NCBI RefSeq assembly: GCF_026626635.1
Contig: NZ_JAPNKA010000001.1
Span: 11,826,501-11,890,500, forward strand
Length of the DNA stretch: 64,000 nt
Direction of reading: 5' to 3'
Source: Archangium lansingense
GTDB taxonomy: Bacteria; Myxococcota; Myxococcia; Myxococcales; Myxococcaceae
In this document: positions 38,463 through 47,604 of the stretch, piece by piece
How positions within the stretch are numbered: the first letter of the stretch is position 1
Layout: each line of letters opens with the position of its first letter
The notes under the pieces: generated by a model
What the model was told of the DNA's origin: nothing
The model's database searches: none
Seen by the model: only the letters and a program-made list of their open reading frames with translations
Translations under genes and position numbers: made by a program

Positions 38463-38912
38463 ATGCTCTCCCGGTCGCTCGCGAATGGAACCAGGACGTG
38501 GACCTCCCCCAACGGGGAGCTGCGTCTCTGGCAGCCCGCCCCTCATGTCCTCGTCTTGAGGTTCCGCGGAGCGCTGTTCGAGGGTGAGTTCTCCCGGGTC
38601 GCCGTGACGGTCATCAACGACTTCGCCGCCAGCAACCTGGGGAAGATGCACATCTTCCACGACTGGCACGAGATGAAGCTCTACACCACCGAGGCGCGGA
38701 CCGAGCTGACGGAGCTGGGCCTGCGCCTCATGTCCCGGCTCGAGTCGCTCAATGTGCTGTTCAGCGCGAGCGTGGTGGAGATGGGCGTGACGATGGCCAG
38801 CATCACGTTGGGTGGCATCCGCATGTTCAACCAACGCGAGGCGTTCGAGCAGGCCATCCGGCAAGCCGTGGAGTCCCGGGGAGGCACGTACACGCCGCTG
38901 CCTCCAGAGTGA
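38463..38912 (+). CDS. Unrecognised cytoplasmic protein, STAS-like size
   Basis: 149 residues from ATG 38463. Alternating strands and helices (LRLWQPAPHVLVLRFRGALF, ARTELTELGLRLMSRL, FEQAIRQAVESRGG) resemble the single-domain STAS-like or DUF7793-like proteins of myxobacteria, but I do not recognise a specific family. No signal peptide, no catalytic motif. Ribosome site unclear. The neighbours do not suggest a role. Confidence 0.6.
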   Translation: MLSRSLANGTRTWTSPNGELRLWQPAPHVLVLRFRGALFEGEFSRVAVTVINDFAASNLGKMHIFHDWHEMKLYTTEARTELTELGLRLMSRLESLNVLFSASVVEMGVTMASITLGGIRMFNQREAFEQAIRQAVESRGGTYTPLPPE

Positions 38913-39125
38913 CCGTTCGCGCCTCCAGCCGCCGTTGTCTCCGCCACTCCTCTCGGAATGTGAGGACGCGAGGTGGCATGAGGTCAGCGCCGTGTACCGC
39001 AGAACGGCCTCGCTGCTTTCTGCCGTACGCGGTCCTTCCTGGCATGTCGGGCAATCAACCCCGGGGTCAGCGGCGTGAGCAGCCACCGCTCCCTGGGAGC
39101 CGCGGGCGAGCCCAGCCTCCCCGCC

Positions 39126-40097
39126 ATGAATCGAATCCATGGGAAACGGGTCGTCGTGCTGGGCGGGGCGGGATTCCTCGGATCGCACCTGTGTGAACGG
39201 TTGCTCGCTGATGGGGCCTCCGAGGTCATCAGCCTCGACAACTTCATCACCGGGGATGAGCGCAACCTCGCCGGCCTCCGGATGAACAAGCGCTTCATGT
39301 CGTTGCACCACGACATCACCGAGCCGTTCAGCTTCAGCGGCCCCGTGGATTACGTCTTCAACATGGCCTCGCCGGCCTCGCCCATCGACTGCGCGCGGTT
39401 GCCCATCGAAACGCTGCGTGTGGGCGCGCTCGGCACCGAGAACGGTCTCAGGCTGGCGCACCAGAAGGACGCGGTGTTCCTCCAGGCCTCGACATCAGAG
39501 CTCTGCGGAGAGTCGAACCCCATCGGCCCGCGCTCCTGCTACGACGAGGCCAAGCGCTACGGGGAAGCCCTCGTGGCGGCGTACCGGCGCGCGCACGGGG
39601 TGCGCACCCGCATCGTCCGCATCTTCAACACCTATGGTCCCCGCATGCGGCTCAACGACGGGCGCGCGGTGCCTGCCTTCCTGGGGCAGGCCCTCCGGGG
39701 CGAGGACTTCATCATCTTCGGCGACGGGAGCCAGACGCGCTCGTTCTGCTACGTGTCGGATCTCCTCGACGGCCTCGTGCGCCTGGCGATGTCGGAGGTG
39801 GAGGAGCCGATCAACCTCGGCAACCCGCGCGAGACAACCCTCCTCCAGTTCGCCGAGGCCATGCGCGCGGCCATGGGCGGGCAACGCCGCATCAGCTTCA
39901 AGCCACTGCTCGGGGACGAGCCCAACCAGCGCCAGCCGGATATCAGCCGGGCGCGCAAGCTGCTCGGATGGGAGCCTCGGGTGAGGCTCGAGGACGGCCT
40001 CCGGGAGACGCTCACGTACTTCCGCAGCGTGGCCGAGCACCCGGCCCCCGTGCACCCGCCCCATGGTCCACCCGCGAGCCCGTCACCGGTCGCCTGA
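39126..40097 (+). CDS. UDP-glucuronate decarboxylase-like SDR with an internal deletion
   Basis: 323 residues from ATG 39126. The extended SDR has GGAGFLGSH as nucleotide loop, DNFITGDERNL, HDITEPF and NMASPASPIDCA, all typical of UDP-xylose synthase. The active-site Ser region STSELCGE is followed almost at once by SNPIGPRSCYDEAKRYGE. In known family members about 15 residues (around a HPQ-E-YWG segment) lie between these two motifs. The catalytic Tyr-Lys pair is kept. The loss removes part of the substrate pocket, so activity or substrate may differ. Cytoplasmic, sugar-nucleotide metabolism for envelope glycans. Confidence 0.82.
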   Translation: MNRIHGKRVVVLGGAGFLGSHLCERLLADGASEVISLDNFITGDERNLAGLRMNKRFMSLHHDITEPFSFSGPVDYVFNMASPASPIDCARLPIETLRVGALGTENGLRLAHQKDAVFLQASTSELCGESNPIGPRSCYDEAKRYGEALVAAYRRAHGVRTRIVRIFNTYGPRMRLNDGRAVPAFLGQALRGEDFIIFGDGSQTRSFCYVSDLLDGLVRLAMSEVEEPINLGNPRETTLLQFAEAMRAAMGGQRRISFKPLLGDEPNQRQPDISRARKLLGWEPRVRLEDGLRETLTYFRSVAEHPAPVHPPHGPPASPSPVA

Positions 40098-40262
40098 CAG
40101 GACGGCACACCGGGCCGCGCGCCGCACGACCTCGTCCTCTCCGGAACGGCTCCATTGCAGCCACCCTCCAGCCCTTTGGACCGGCCAGGAATCGACATCC
40201 CAGCCGGCGGGACGGTGGTTGTTCAGAGGGTGCGTGCTTAAGCCTTGAACAAGCACACGGGG

Positions 40263-40700
40263 ATGGTGGCTGTCATGGATTTCACAGCGTGGGTGTCGCG
40301 CTCAGCGCTCCTCTTCGAGGGAGGGGGCGTGGCGGTCATGGTGGTGGGCACGATCATCTCGCTCGGGCTGGTGGCGGTCCAGTACCGCCCTGGCGGAGGT
40401 GAGCATGCCTTCCGCAGCTTCCGGGAGAAGGTCGGCCGCTCCATCCTGCTTGGGCTGGAGCTGCTCGTCGCCGCCGACATCATTCGCACCGTCAGTGAGA
40501 AGCCCACGCGGGAGGGGGTCATCGTGCTCGGGCTCATCGTGCTCATCCGCACCTTCCTGAGCTTCACCCTCGCCGTGGAGCTCGAGGGGCACTGGCCCTG
40601 GAGGAGCGCGGAGCTCCGCGGAGTGCATCAACAGGGGCGGCTCATGCCTCCCGACTCACGGTCCCGCCCCGGGGCAGAGACGCGGGCTCCCGAGGAGTAG
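40263..40700 (+). CDS. DUF1622 small membrane protein
   Basis: About 145 residues from ATG 40263. Three helices with the DUF1622 signature FREKVGRSILLGLELLVAAD and IIRTV. The polar C-terminal tail is Arg/Pro-rich. Function of the family is unknown. The 165-bp gap upstream holds nothing recognisable. Confidence 0.82.
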   Translation: MVAVMDFTAWVSRSALLFEGGGVAVMVVGTIISLGLVAVQYRPGGGEHAFRSFREKVGRSILLGLELLVAADIIRTVSEKPTREGVIVLGLIVLIRTFLSFTLAVELEGHWPWRSAELRGVHQQGRLMPPDSRSRPGAETRAPEE

Positions 40701-40729
40701 CCACCCCAGGAGCACTGAGGACCCGTGGC

Positions 40730-41944
40730 TCAGGCCGCGTTGGGCCGGGAGGAGGCGGCCGAAGCGCGGGCAGCAGCCACGGCGGCCTCGAGGTCCAGCT
40801 TGCCGCCGGTGCTCACCTTCCCCTTGAGGTCCGGGTCCAGCGCCACCGTCTTCACCAGCATGTCGCGCACCTGAGCGGCCGTCAGGTCCGGGTTCTCCGC
40901 GAACATCAGCGCCGCGGTAGCCGCCACGCGCGGGGTGGCCATGGAGGTGCCGCTCATCTCCTCCCAGCGGTTGCCCGGCACGGTGCTCAGCACGTCCTCG
41001 CCCACCGCGGCCAGCTCCACCACCTTGTCGCCATGCGACGAGTAGCTCGCCAGCTTGTCGTTGTTCTTGTCCATGGACGCCACGGTGATGACGTTCGGCA
41101 GGTCCACGTTGGCCGGGAAGTCCGCCACCTTGTTCATGTTGCTGCCGTGGCCATTCGCGGTGGCCGCCACCAGCAGGATGTCCGCGTCCGCCAGCTTCTG
41201 CACCGACGCCTTCCAGCGCTCCTGCGAGGCCGCGTCCCGGAACTCGTCACCGAAGCTGGCGTTCACCGCGCGGATGTTGGCGCCCTTGGACTTCATGTCC
41301 ACCACGTAGTCCACCGCGCGCTCGAAGTTCGTCAGCAGATCCTTCCCGTCGTACAGGCCGCCCACCGACAGAATCTGCGCCTTGCCCGCGGCCACGCCGG
41401 TGTTGCCCTCGCCGTTGTCCTCGGCGGCGATGATGCCCGCCACGTGCGTGCCGTGATCCGCGCCCTCGCCCTTCAGCAAGTCACCCGAGTTGAAGCCCAC
41501 GTTGAAGCCGTGGAGGTCGTCCTTGATGCCGTTGTCATCGTTGTCGATGCCATCCCCCGCCACCTCGCCCGGGTTGGTCCACATGGCCCCATCCAGGTCC
41601 GTGTGCTTCGCGTCCACGCCGCCGTCGAACACGGCGATGACGGGCGCCCCCGTGGGCTTGGGCTTGGAGGCCACCGCGTCGGAGACCTCCGTGGTGCGCG
41701 GGGTGGACAGCGGCGCCACGGACGGGTTCGACAGCAGTCCGAGTGGCTGCGCCTCGGGGCGCTGTCCCGTGGGACGGTCCACGAACTTCGAGCGTGCGGG
41801 CGCCGGGTCGAAGCCATCCACCGGGCGGCCCACCTCCGCGCGCACCGCGGCGGGAGCGGCCGGAGCCTTGGGAGCCGCCACCTCAGTGGGACGCGAGGCC
41901 TTCACCTGAACGGACGGGCTGGAGAGCTTGGAGAGAGTCGTCAT
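40730..41944 (-). CDS. Subtilisin-like S8 serine protease without signal peptide
   Basis: 404 residues. The catalytic triad is complete: Asp107 in VFDGGVD, His164 in HGTHVAG and Ser in SGTSMATP near residue 340; the oxyanion Asn is in ATANGHG. Calcium-type Asp/Asn-rich loop at 131-143. The first ~95 residues are Ala/Pro/Lys-rich with no hydrophobic export signal. It may act inside the cell or leave by a non-classical route. Monocistronic, divergent from the histidine kinase at 42148. Confidence 0.92.
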   Translation of the reverse strand: MTTLSKLSSPSVQVKASRPTEVAAPKAPAAPAAVRAEVGRPVDGFDPAPARSKFVDRPTGQRPEAQPLGLLSNPSVAPLSTPRTTEVSDAVASKPKPTGAPVIAVFDGGVDAKHTDLDGAMWTNPGEVAGDGIDNDDNGIKDDLHGFNVGFNSGDLLKGEGADHGTHVAGIIAAEDNGEGNTGVAAGKAQILSVGGLYDGKDLLTNFERAVDYVVDMKSKGANIRAVNASFGDEFRDAASQERWKASVQKLADADILLVAATANGHGSNMNKVADFPANVDLPNVITVASMDKNNDKLASYSSHGDKVVELAAVGEDVLSTVPGNRWEEMSGTSMATPRVAATAALMFAENPDLTAAQVRDMLVKTVALDPDLKGKVSTGGKLDLEAAVAAARASAASSRPNAA

Positions 41945-42147
41945 GGTGGCAACCTCGCGCTTCGGGCGGCATGTAGGAGTTACACCTGAATTATCGGTGC
42001 ATGACGCAGTTGGTTGCCTTCACCCCCACGAATCATTTCCTCCACTCACGATTACCCTTGGGAAATCGAGGGTTTTCTCAATGCTTGGGAGTCAAAGGAA
42101 GGCGTACTGTCAAGTAGCGAAAACTTCCGCTCGAGACAGGCCGCGCC

Positions 42148-44382
42148 ATGCCGTTCTCCCGCCGTCCCTCCACCTCGCTGTCCCGGTCGACACTTCTGCA
42201 GATGGGGGTACGCATCGCGGGAGTTGTCGCCCTGGCCACTCTCTTCAGCTACCTGCACGTGCTCCACTCGGTGCGGGCCGAGAACCTGGCGAGGCTGGAG
42301 CGGTACGTCGTGGAGCGCAGCCAGCGCGAGCAGGGCATCTTCGTGCTGGCGCAGGACAACCACGCCGTCCTCCTGAAGGCCCTGACGGAACGGTTCCACG
42401 CCCTCCAGGGAGAGGACGTGGGCGCGCGTTTCGACACCCTCTTCGTCCGGTTGCCCGACGGCAGCATCCGTAACCGCCCCGAGGTCTTCGACGGCACGAG
42501 AATGGCGGGCGTCATCGTGCCCAAGGGCGTCCAGCTCGACGCGGGACTGCGCCAGCGCATCCTGGCGGCGTATGACGTGCTCACCCAATACGGGCCTGCC
42601 CTTCACACGCGCTTCACCAACACCTACGTCGTGCTGCCGGAGGACGTGCTGGTGCTCTATTGGCCCGAGCGCCCCACGTGGATTCATGACGCCGAGCGCG
42701 ACATGTCGTTCATGCCGCTGGAGTTCTACGAGCTGAGCCTGCCCGGCAAGAACCCCAAGCGAGGGACGGTCTGGTGCGGCATCTACTCGGATCCGGTGGA
42801 CAAGAGCTGGATGGTCTCGGTCTCCACGCCGCTGGACTTGAACGGCCGCCATGTCGCGACCATTGGCCACGACGTGCTCATCCAGGAGTTGATGACCCGC
42901 ACCATCAATGACCACCTGCCTGGCGCGTACAACCTGCTCTTCCGCGACGACGGGCAGCTCATCGCCCATCCCCAGCTCACCCGGGAGGGCAACACGGGCA
43001 TCTATTACATCCCGGGCACCGCCGGGCAGAATCATGACGGCCCCAGCGTCACCGAGGAGCAGCAGCGCAACCTGCGGAGCATCTTCGAGAAGGTGCGCAA
43101 CAACCCGCCCGGCCAGGCGGTGGCGGAGCTCCCGGAGCACGACGAGTACCTCGGCATGTCCCGGCTCGAGGGTCCCGGCTGGAACTTCGTCACGGTGCTG
43201 CCCGAAAGCGTGGTGTCCCAGCCCGCGTTCCACGCCGCGCGCCAGGTGCTGCTGGTGGGCATGGTCGCGCTGCTGCTGGAGCTGGCCATCATGTCCTGGG
43301 TACTCAAGCGGCAGCTCACCCGCCCGCTGCTGGCCTTCACCCAGGCCACGGACCGGGTGGCCGCCGGTGACTTCCATGTCGAGCTGGACACCTCGCGCGA
43401 GGACGAGCTGGGGCAGCTGGCTCGCGCCATCCGGTTGATGGCCGACAAGGTCCAGCATCGCGAAGAAGCCCTGCGCCAGGCCAACGAGAGCCTGGAGCAG
43501 CGGGTCGAGGAGCGCACCCGCGAGCTGCGGGAGGTCCACCGTCGGCTCGAGCAGACGGCTCGGCGCGCGGGCATGGCGGAGATCGCCACCAACGTGCTGC
43601 ACAACGTAGGCAACGTGCTCAACAGCGTCTACACGTCGGCCCAGATCGCCCGGGAGCGGGTGGGTCAGATGCGGCTCGAGCACGTGGGCCGGGTGGCGGC
43701 CATGCTCCAGGAGCATCAGGCCGACGCCAGCGCCTTCCTCACTCAGGACGAGCGCGGCCGACATGTGGCGCCCTTCCTCGGCAAGCTGGGACAGAATCTC
43801 CTGGATGAGCGCAAGCAGCTGCTCTCGCTGCTCGAGGACGTGGGCCGGTACACCGAGCACATCGGAGACATCGTCAAGGTGCAGCAGAACTACGCCCGCA
43901 CGCCCCGGGTGCACGAGCCCGTGCGGCTGGAGGAACTGGTAGAGGACGCGCTGCGCATCAACGCGAGTGGGCTCGCCCATCACCGGGTTCAGGTGCAGCG
44001 GCAGCTGACTTCGCTCCCGCCCGTGCTGACCGACAAGCACAAGGTGCTGATGATCCTCGTCAACTTGATCAGCAACGCCAGCTATGCCCTGACGGGTGCC
44101 AACCCGGACGAGCGGCGCCTGACCGTCAAGCTGGAGCGCACTGGCGAGCAGGTGCGCCTGGAGGTCCGAGACAACGGGGTGGGCATCTCTCAGGAGATGC
44201 TCGTGCGCATCTTCCGGTACGGCTTCACCACCCGTGACGAGGGGCACGGCTTTGGTCTGCACTCCAGTGCCCTGGCGGCCCAAGAGCTGGGGGGTGCATT
44301 GAGGGCCCACAGCGATGGGCCGGGGCAAGGGGCCTCGTTCACGCTGGAGCTCCCCTACCTCCAGGCCCCGCGCGAAGCCTGA
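42148..44382 (+). CDS. Membrane sensor histidine kinase with Cache-type sensor
   Basis: 744 residues. Helix 1 at about 20-40, a large periplasmic dCache-like domain (about 45-365), helix 2 (about 368-388), HAMP (390-440), coiled coil (440-480), then the kinase. The H-box His is His485 in VLHNVGNVLNS, which is not the usual HELRTP and puts it in the less common HisKA-like group. N-box NLISNASYA, G1 DNGVGIS and G2 GHGFGLHSS are intact. No response regulator is adjacent. The ligand is probably a small organic molecule, inferred from the Cache fold. Confidence 0.9.
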   Translation: MPFSRRPSTSLSRSTLLQMGVRIAGVVALATLFSYLHVLHSVRAENLARLERYVVERSQREQGIFVLAQDNHAVLLKALTERFHALQGEDVGARFDTLFVRLPDGSIRNRPEVFDGTRMAGVIVPKGVQLDAGLRQRILAAYDVLTQYGPALHTRFTNTYVVLPEDVLVLYWPERPTWIHDAERDMSFMPLEFYELSLPGKNPKRGTVWCGIYSDPVDKSWMVSVSTPLDLNGRHVATIGHDVLIQELMTRTINDHLPGAYNLLFRDDGQLIAHPQLTREGNTGIYYIPGTAGQNHDGPSVTEEQQRNLRSIFEKVRNNPPGQAVAELPEHDEYLGMSRLEGPGWNFVTVLPESVVSQPAFHAARQVLLVGMVALLLELAIMSWVLKRQLTRPLLAFTQATDRVAAGDFHVELDTSREDELGQLARAIRLMADKVQHREEALRQANESLEQRVEERTRELREVHRRLEQTARRAGMAEIATNVLHNVGNVLNSVYTSAQIARERVGQMRLEHVGRVAAMLQEHQADASAFLTQDERGRHVAPFLGKLGQNLLDERKQLLSLLEDVGRYTEHIGDIVKVQQNYARTPRVHEPVRLEELVEDALRINASGLAHHRVQVQRQLTSLPPVLTDKHKVLMILVNLISNASYALTGANPDERRLTVKLERTGEQVRLEVRDNGVGISQEMLVRIFRYGFTTRDEGHGFGLHSSALAAQELGGALRAHSDGPGQGASFTLELPYLQAPREA

Positions 44383-44551
44383 ATCAGCGCCATCGGAGGC
44401 GCCGTGGCCGACAAGGCAACAGCACCCCCTCGTCCCGTGTTGCCCTTCAGGCTACGCGGCTCGTGTCCTCCTCTCTGAAGGCGCTCCGGCACGGTCCCTG
44501 CAATTCCCGCTGGAGCAGGCAGACCTCCTCTCTCTGCTTTTGGAGAACCCC

Positions 44552-46438
44552 ATGAACCGGCTTCCGTTGGCCATTGCCCTGACGCTGTCCACCAGTGCCT
44601 TCGCTCAGACGAGCGAAATTCCGCAGTCCATCCAGGACAAGGCCCGCTCCATCATCGCCGCACGTACCGGCGCCAGTGCGTCGGAGATCGAGATCCTGAG
44701 CGCGGTGGCCGTCGCCTATCCGGGGCAGGGGCTCACCACCTACCAGTTCAAGGGGAGCAGCCCCCAGGGCGAGACGGCCGGTGTGGCGCTGGATCCGAAC
44801 GCCGTGGAGGTGGATGCCCTCAAGCTGAACGAGCAGGAGGACACGCGCTATGTGGAGCGCAACGGGCGCATCTCCACGGGCCTGCTGGAGGACCTGGCCA
44901 AGCTGCCCCCGGACCAGGAGCTGAAGGTCGCCATCTGGGCCCGTGAGCCCAGCACGATGGGAGAGGGGCTCGTGCGCCCCGAGGCCAACAAGGACCTGCA
45001 GCCCGCCGACGTGGACAGCGTCTACCAGCAGCAGCAGTCCTGGCGGCGCGAGGTGGTGAGCGCGGCCACGAAGCCGCTGCTCGAGCGGTTCGCGGCCATG
45101 GGCTACCAGGCCACGGCCGACGAGGAGGCCCCCGTGGTGGAGGTCACCCTCAAGCCGGACACCATCCGCGAGATCGCGCGCTGGGACGACATCACCGAGG
45201 TGGACGCGGCGCGGTTCGCCGAGCCGACCATGGATGTCGCGCGGGCCACCATCGAGTCGGACCTGGTGCAGAACGCTGGCATCACGGGCTCCGGCGTGAG
45301 GGTGGGCGTCATCGAGGTGGGCGGCCGGGCCCACACCACCAACCCGTACATGCCGCCGATTACGCAGGACCTGACGGGGAGCTGCCTGCACTGGCACGGC
45401 ACCTCCGTGGTGGGCGTCATCGCCAGCAGGCACACCACGCACAAGGGTATCGCGCCCAACTCCTCCATCTACCTCGGCGGAGACTGCTTCGGCTCCACCA
45501 GCGGCCTCACCGCGGCCTCCAACCGCGCCTCCAACTGGGGCGCCCGCGTCTTCAACCTCAGCTTCGGCAGCACCGCCGGCACCCAGCCGGGCACCATGGA
45601 CCGCTACTACGACGACCTGGTGCAGAACCGCTGGCGCACGGTGGTGGCTTCCGCCGGCAACAGTGGCTGGAACGTCCGCGTCGCCAGCCCCGCGCGCGGC
45701 TACAACCTCATCAGCGTGGGCAGCTTCAAGGACCAGAACACCGTCCTGTGGAGCGGGGACGTGATGAGCAGCTTCAGCAGCGGTCTGGACCCGGCGTCCA
45801 CCTACGGGGACCGGGAGAAGCCCGAGCTGGCCGCGCCCGGTGAGAACATCACCACCCTGAATGGCGCCTCGCCGTGGCTGCACACCACCTCCGGCACCAG
45901 CTTCTCGGCTCCGGCCGTCACGGGCGTGACGGCGCAGCTGATGCAGCGGCGCACCGCGCTCCAGGTGTGGCCCGAGAGCGTCAAGGCCATCCTCATGGCC
46001 ACCGCCGTGCACAACGTGGAGGGCGCCACGCGCCTGAGCGAGCTGGAGGGTGCCGGCTCCGTGGTGACCACGCAGGCGGATGATGTCGCTCGCGGGGTGG
46101 ACGGCAACTGGGGCGGCATCAGCTACAGCTGCGCCTCGCCCACGTGGACGACTGTCGCCACCATGCCGCTGTGGGCCAACCGTCCGGCCCGCGTCGTCAT
46201 CACCTGGGACACCAACACCAGCTACGCCAGCTACGCCAACCGCCCGAGCGCCGACCTGGACCTGCAGGTGCTCTCGCCCACCGGCGGCGTGGTGGCCAGC
46301 TCGGCCAGCTTCGACAACACCTACGAGATCGGTGAGTTCACCCCGAGCGTCGCGGGCAACTACACGGTGCGCGTCCGCAAGTGGAGCTGCGCGCTGACGC
46401 CCAAGTGGCTGGGCTGGGCCTGGTACCAGAACCGCTGA
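44552..46438 (+). CDS. Exported S8 family peptidase with Glu at the Asp position
   Basis: 628 residues from ATG 44552 (GGAG upstream), with a signal peptide (LPLAIALTLSTSAFAQ). A propeptide-like region extends to about 235. In the catalytic domain the first triad position reads GVIEVGG (Glu255 instead of Asp), with His282 in HWHGTSVVG and Ser450 in SGTSFSAP. A C-terminal P-domain-like beta region follows (DLDLQVLSPTGGVVASS). Glu could still serve, or the protein may be inactive. Secreted. Confidence 0.85.
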   Translation: MNRLPLAIALTLSTSAFAQTSEIPQSIQDKARSIIAARTGASASEIEILSAVAVAYPGQGLTTYQFKGSSPQGETAGVALDPNAVEVDALKLNEQEDTRYVERNGRISTGLLEDLAKLPPDQELKVAIWAREPSTMGEGLVRPEANKDLQPADVDSVYQQQQSWRREVVSAATKPLLERFAAMGYQATADEEAPVVEVTLKPDTIREIARWDDITEVDAARFAEPTMDVARATIESDLVQNAGITGSGVRVGVIEVGGRAHTTNPYMPPITQDLTGSCLHWHGTSVVGVIASRHTTHKGIAPNSSIYLGGDCFGSTSGLTAASNRASNWGARVFNLSFGSTAGTQPGTMDRYYDDLVQNRWRTVVASAGNSGWNVRVASPARGYNLISVGSFKDQNTVLWSGDVMSSFSSGLDPASTYGDREKPELAAPGENITTLNGASPWLHTTSGTSFSAPAVTGVTAQLMQRRTALQVWPESVKAILMATAVHNVEGATRLSELEGAGSVVTTQADDVARGVDGNWGGISYSCASPTWTTVATMPLWANRPARVVITWDTNTSYASYANRPSADLDLQVLSPTGGVVASSASFDNTYEIGEFTPSVAGNYTVRVRKWSCALTPKWLGWAWYQNR

Positions 46439-46449
46439 GGCAGTGACCT

Positions 46450-46479
46450 GGGGTTGGAGCTGAGCCGGGCTCCAACCCC
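46450..46479. terminator. Bidirectional-type hairpin between convergent genes
   Basis: GGGGTTGGAGC pairs perfectly with GCTCCAACCCC around an 8-nt loop, in the 52-bp gap between the peptidase and the minus-strand gene. No T tract, so the mechanism is uncertain. Confidence 0.5.
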
Positions 46480-46490
46480 GACCCACGGAT

Positions 46491-47075
46491 TCAGGGCAGA
46501 TTGCCCAGATCATTGCTGAGGAGAGCATCCAGCAACGAGGGTTCTCCCGCATTGAGGAAGTAGACGCAGCGGCCGGGAACGGGCACGTTGGCCAGCTCGA
46601 GCGGGAATGGTCGGCAGTCGAGTTCCCGCTCAAGGTGCTGCACGAGCAGTTCCGCGTATGGCCTGATTTCATCCGGTGGCTGCCAGAAGAGCCGCGGCCG
46701 GGTACAGGTGCCATCGGCCTGGATGTGTTGCACCGTGGCGTAGACGAGGTAGAGCGGGGCGAGCACGCTCACGGCGCCCGCCAGACGGGTCAGAACCCGC
46801 CCTCCCTCCGGTAGAGGGCTCTCCAGGTACACGCAACACCGGAGACAGGCGGACATACCGGGCTGCGTCACGTTCCCGACGGGACGGCCGGGAAATGCAG
46901 CCCTGAGCTCCCCGAGAAGAGAAGCCCATTGCGCCCAGGTCAGCGCCTTCTTCCAGGCCGCAGAAAACCGCTGGAATTCGGGAGTGGACCTGTCGATGTC
47001 GATGAAGACGGTGCTTCCGGGAGGGTAGTGGTGGTGCGCGATGCGAATGAGCTCCGCTTTCGTGAATGCCCTCAT
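46491..47075 (-). CDS. Unrecognised myxobacterial-type protein
   Basis: 194 residues from ATG 47075. Contains two Cys pairs (CLRCC near residue 78), a hydrophobic segment LAPLYLVYATVQHI and a Trp/Pro-rich part. No signal peptide. I do not recognise the family; its style recalls lineage-specific myxobacterial effectors or immunity proteins. Its start overlaps the stop of the upstream lipoprotein gene (ATGA), so the two form a pair. Toxin-immunity is possible but unproven. Confidence 0.6.
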   Translation of the reverse strand: MRAFTKAELIRIAHHHYPPGSTVFIDIDRSTPEFQRFSAAWKKALTWAQWASLLGELRAAFPGRPVGNVTQPGMSACLRCCVYLESPLPEGGRVLTRLAGAVSVLAPLYLVYATVQHIQADGTCTRPRLFWQPPDEIRPYAELLVQHLERELDCRPFPLELANVPVPGRCVYFLNAGEPSLLDALLSNDLGNLP

Positions 47076-47581
47076 GGGTTGGAAGGCCTTGGGATGTCGA
47101 AGGGGACAATCTCGATGTCATCGGAGACACAGGCGGTTACCTTGGCGCCCGGGTGCTTCTCCTTGAGCATCAGGTCGTAGAGGGTTTTGAACTCGCTGCA
47201 CAGCGTGAACATCATTTCACCCCGCCGGGCGTTGGAGAGGACCCTATACGCTGCGCGATTGGCCATCTCCGCCGCGTCCCGCTGGGCAGTCCGCAAACCG
47301 ATTTCCCTCTGGCCATTTCGCAGCGGTAGACCGACCTCGAATTTGCATACGGAGGTTGCCCCCGAATCACCCTCTGTGATGCGAGCGTGGATACAGACGG
47401 CTCGCCATCCACCCGGTTGCACCTCGGACTCCTCGACGGTCGTCTTGAACCAGAAGTGCTCGGGAGTGATGCGCCCGACAACGCTGTTGCTGTCGGTGCA
47501 TCCTGGCTGGCCGCTGACTGCCAACAGTAGGAAGCCAGCGAACAACCGCGCGCGTGGAACCCGACAACTCCGCGGAAGCAC
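47072..47581 (-). CDS. Small lipoprotein paired with the downstream gene
   Basis: 169 residues from GTG 47581, preceded by GGGAG; no ATG is available. Basic N-terminus, hydrophobic stretch LFAGFLLLAVSG and lipobox-like QPGC. The mature part has scattered Cys residues and no known domain. Translation is coupled to the 194-residue gene that follows. Function unknown. Confidence 0.55.
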   Translation of the reverse strand: MLPRSCRVPRARLFAGFLLLAVSGQPGCTDSNSVVGRITPEHFWFKTTVEESEVQPGGWRAVCIHARITEGDSGATSVCKFEVGLPLRNGQREIGLRTAQRDAAEMANRAAYRVLSNARRGEMMFTLCSEFKTLYDLMLKEKHPGAKVTACVSDDIEIVPFDIPRPSNP

Positions 47582-47604
47582 CCTTATTCTCTCCCAACAC
47601 CACC

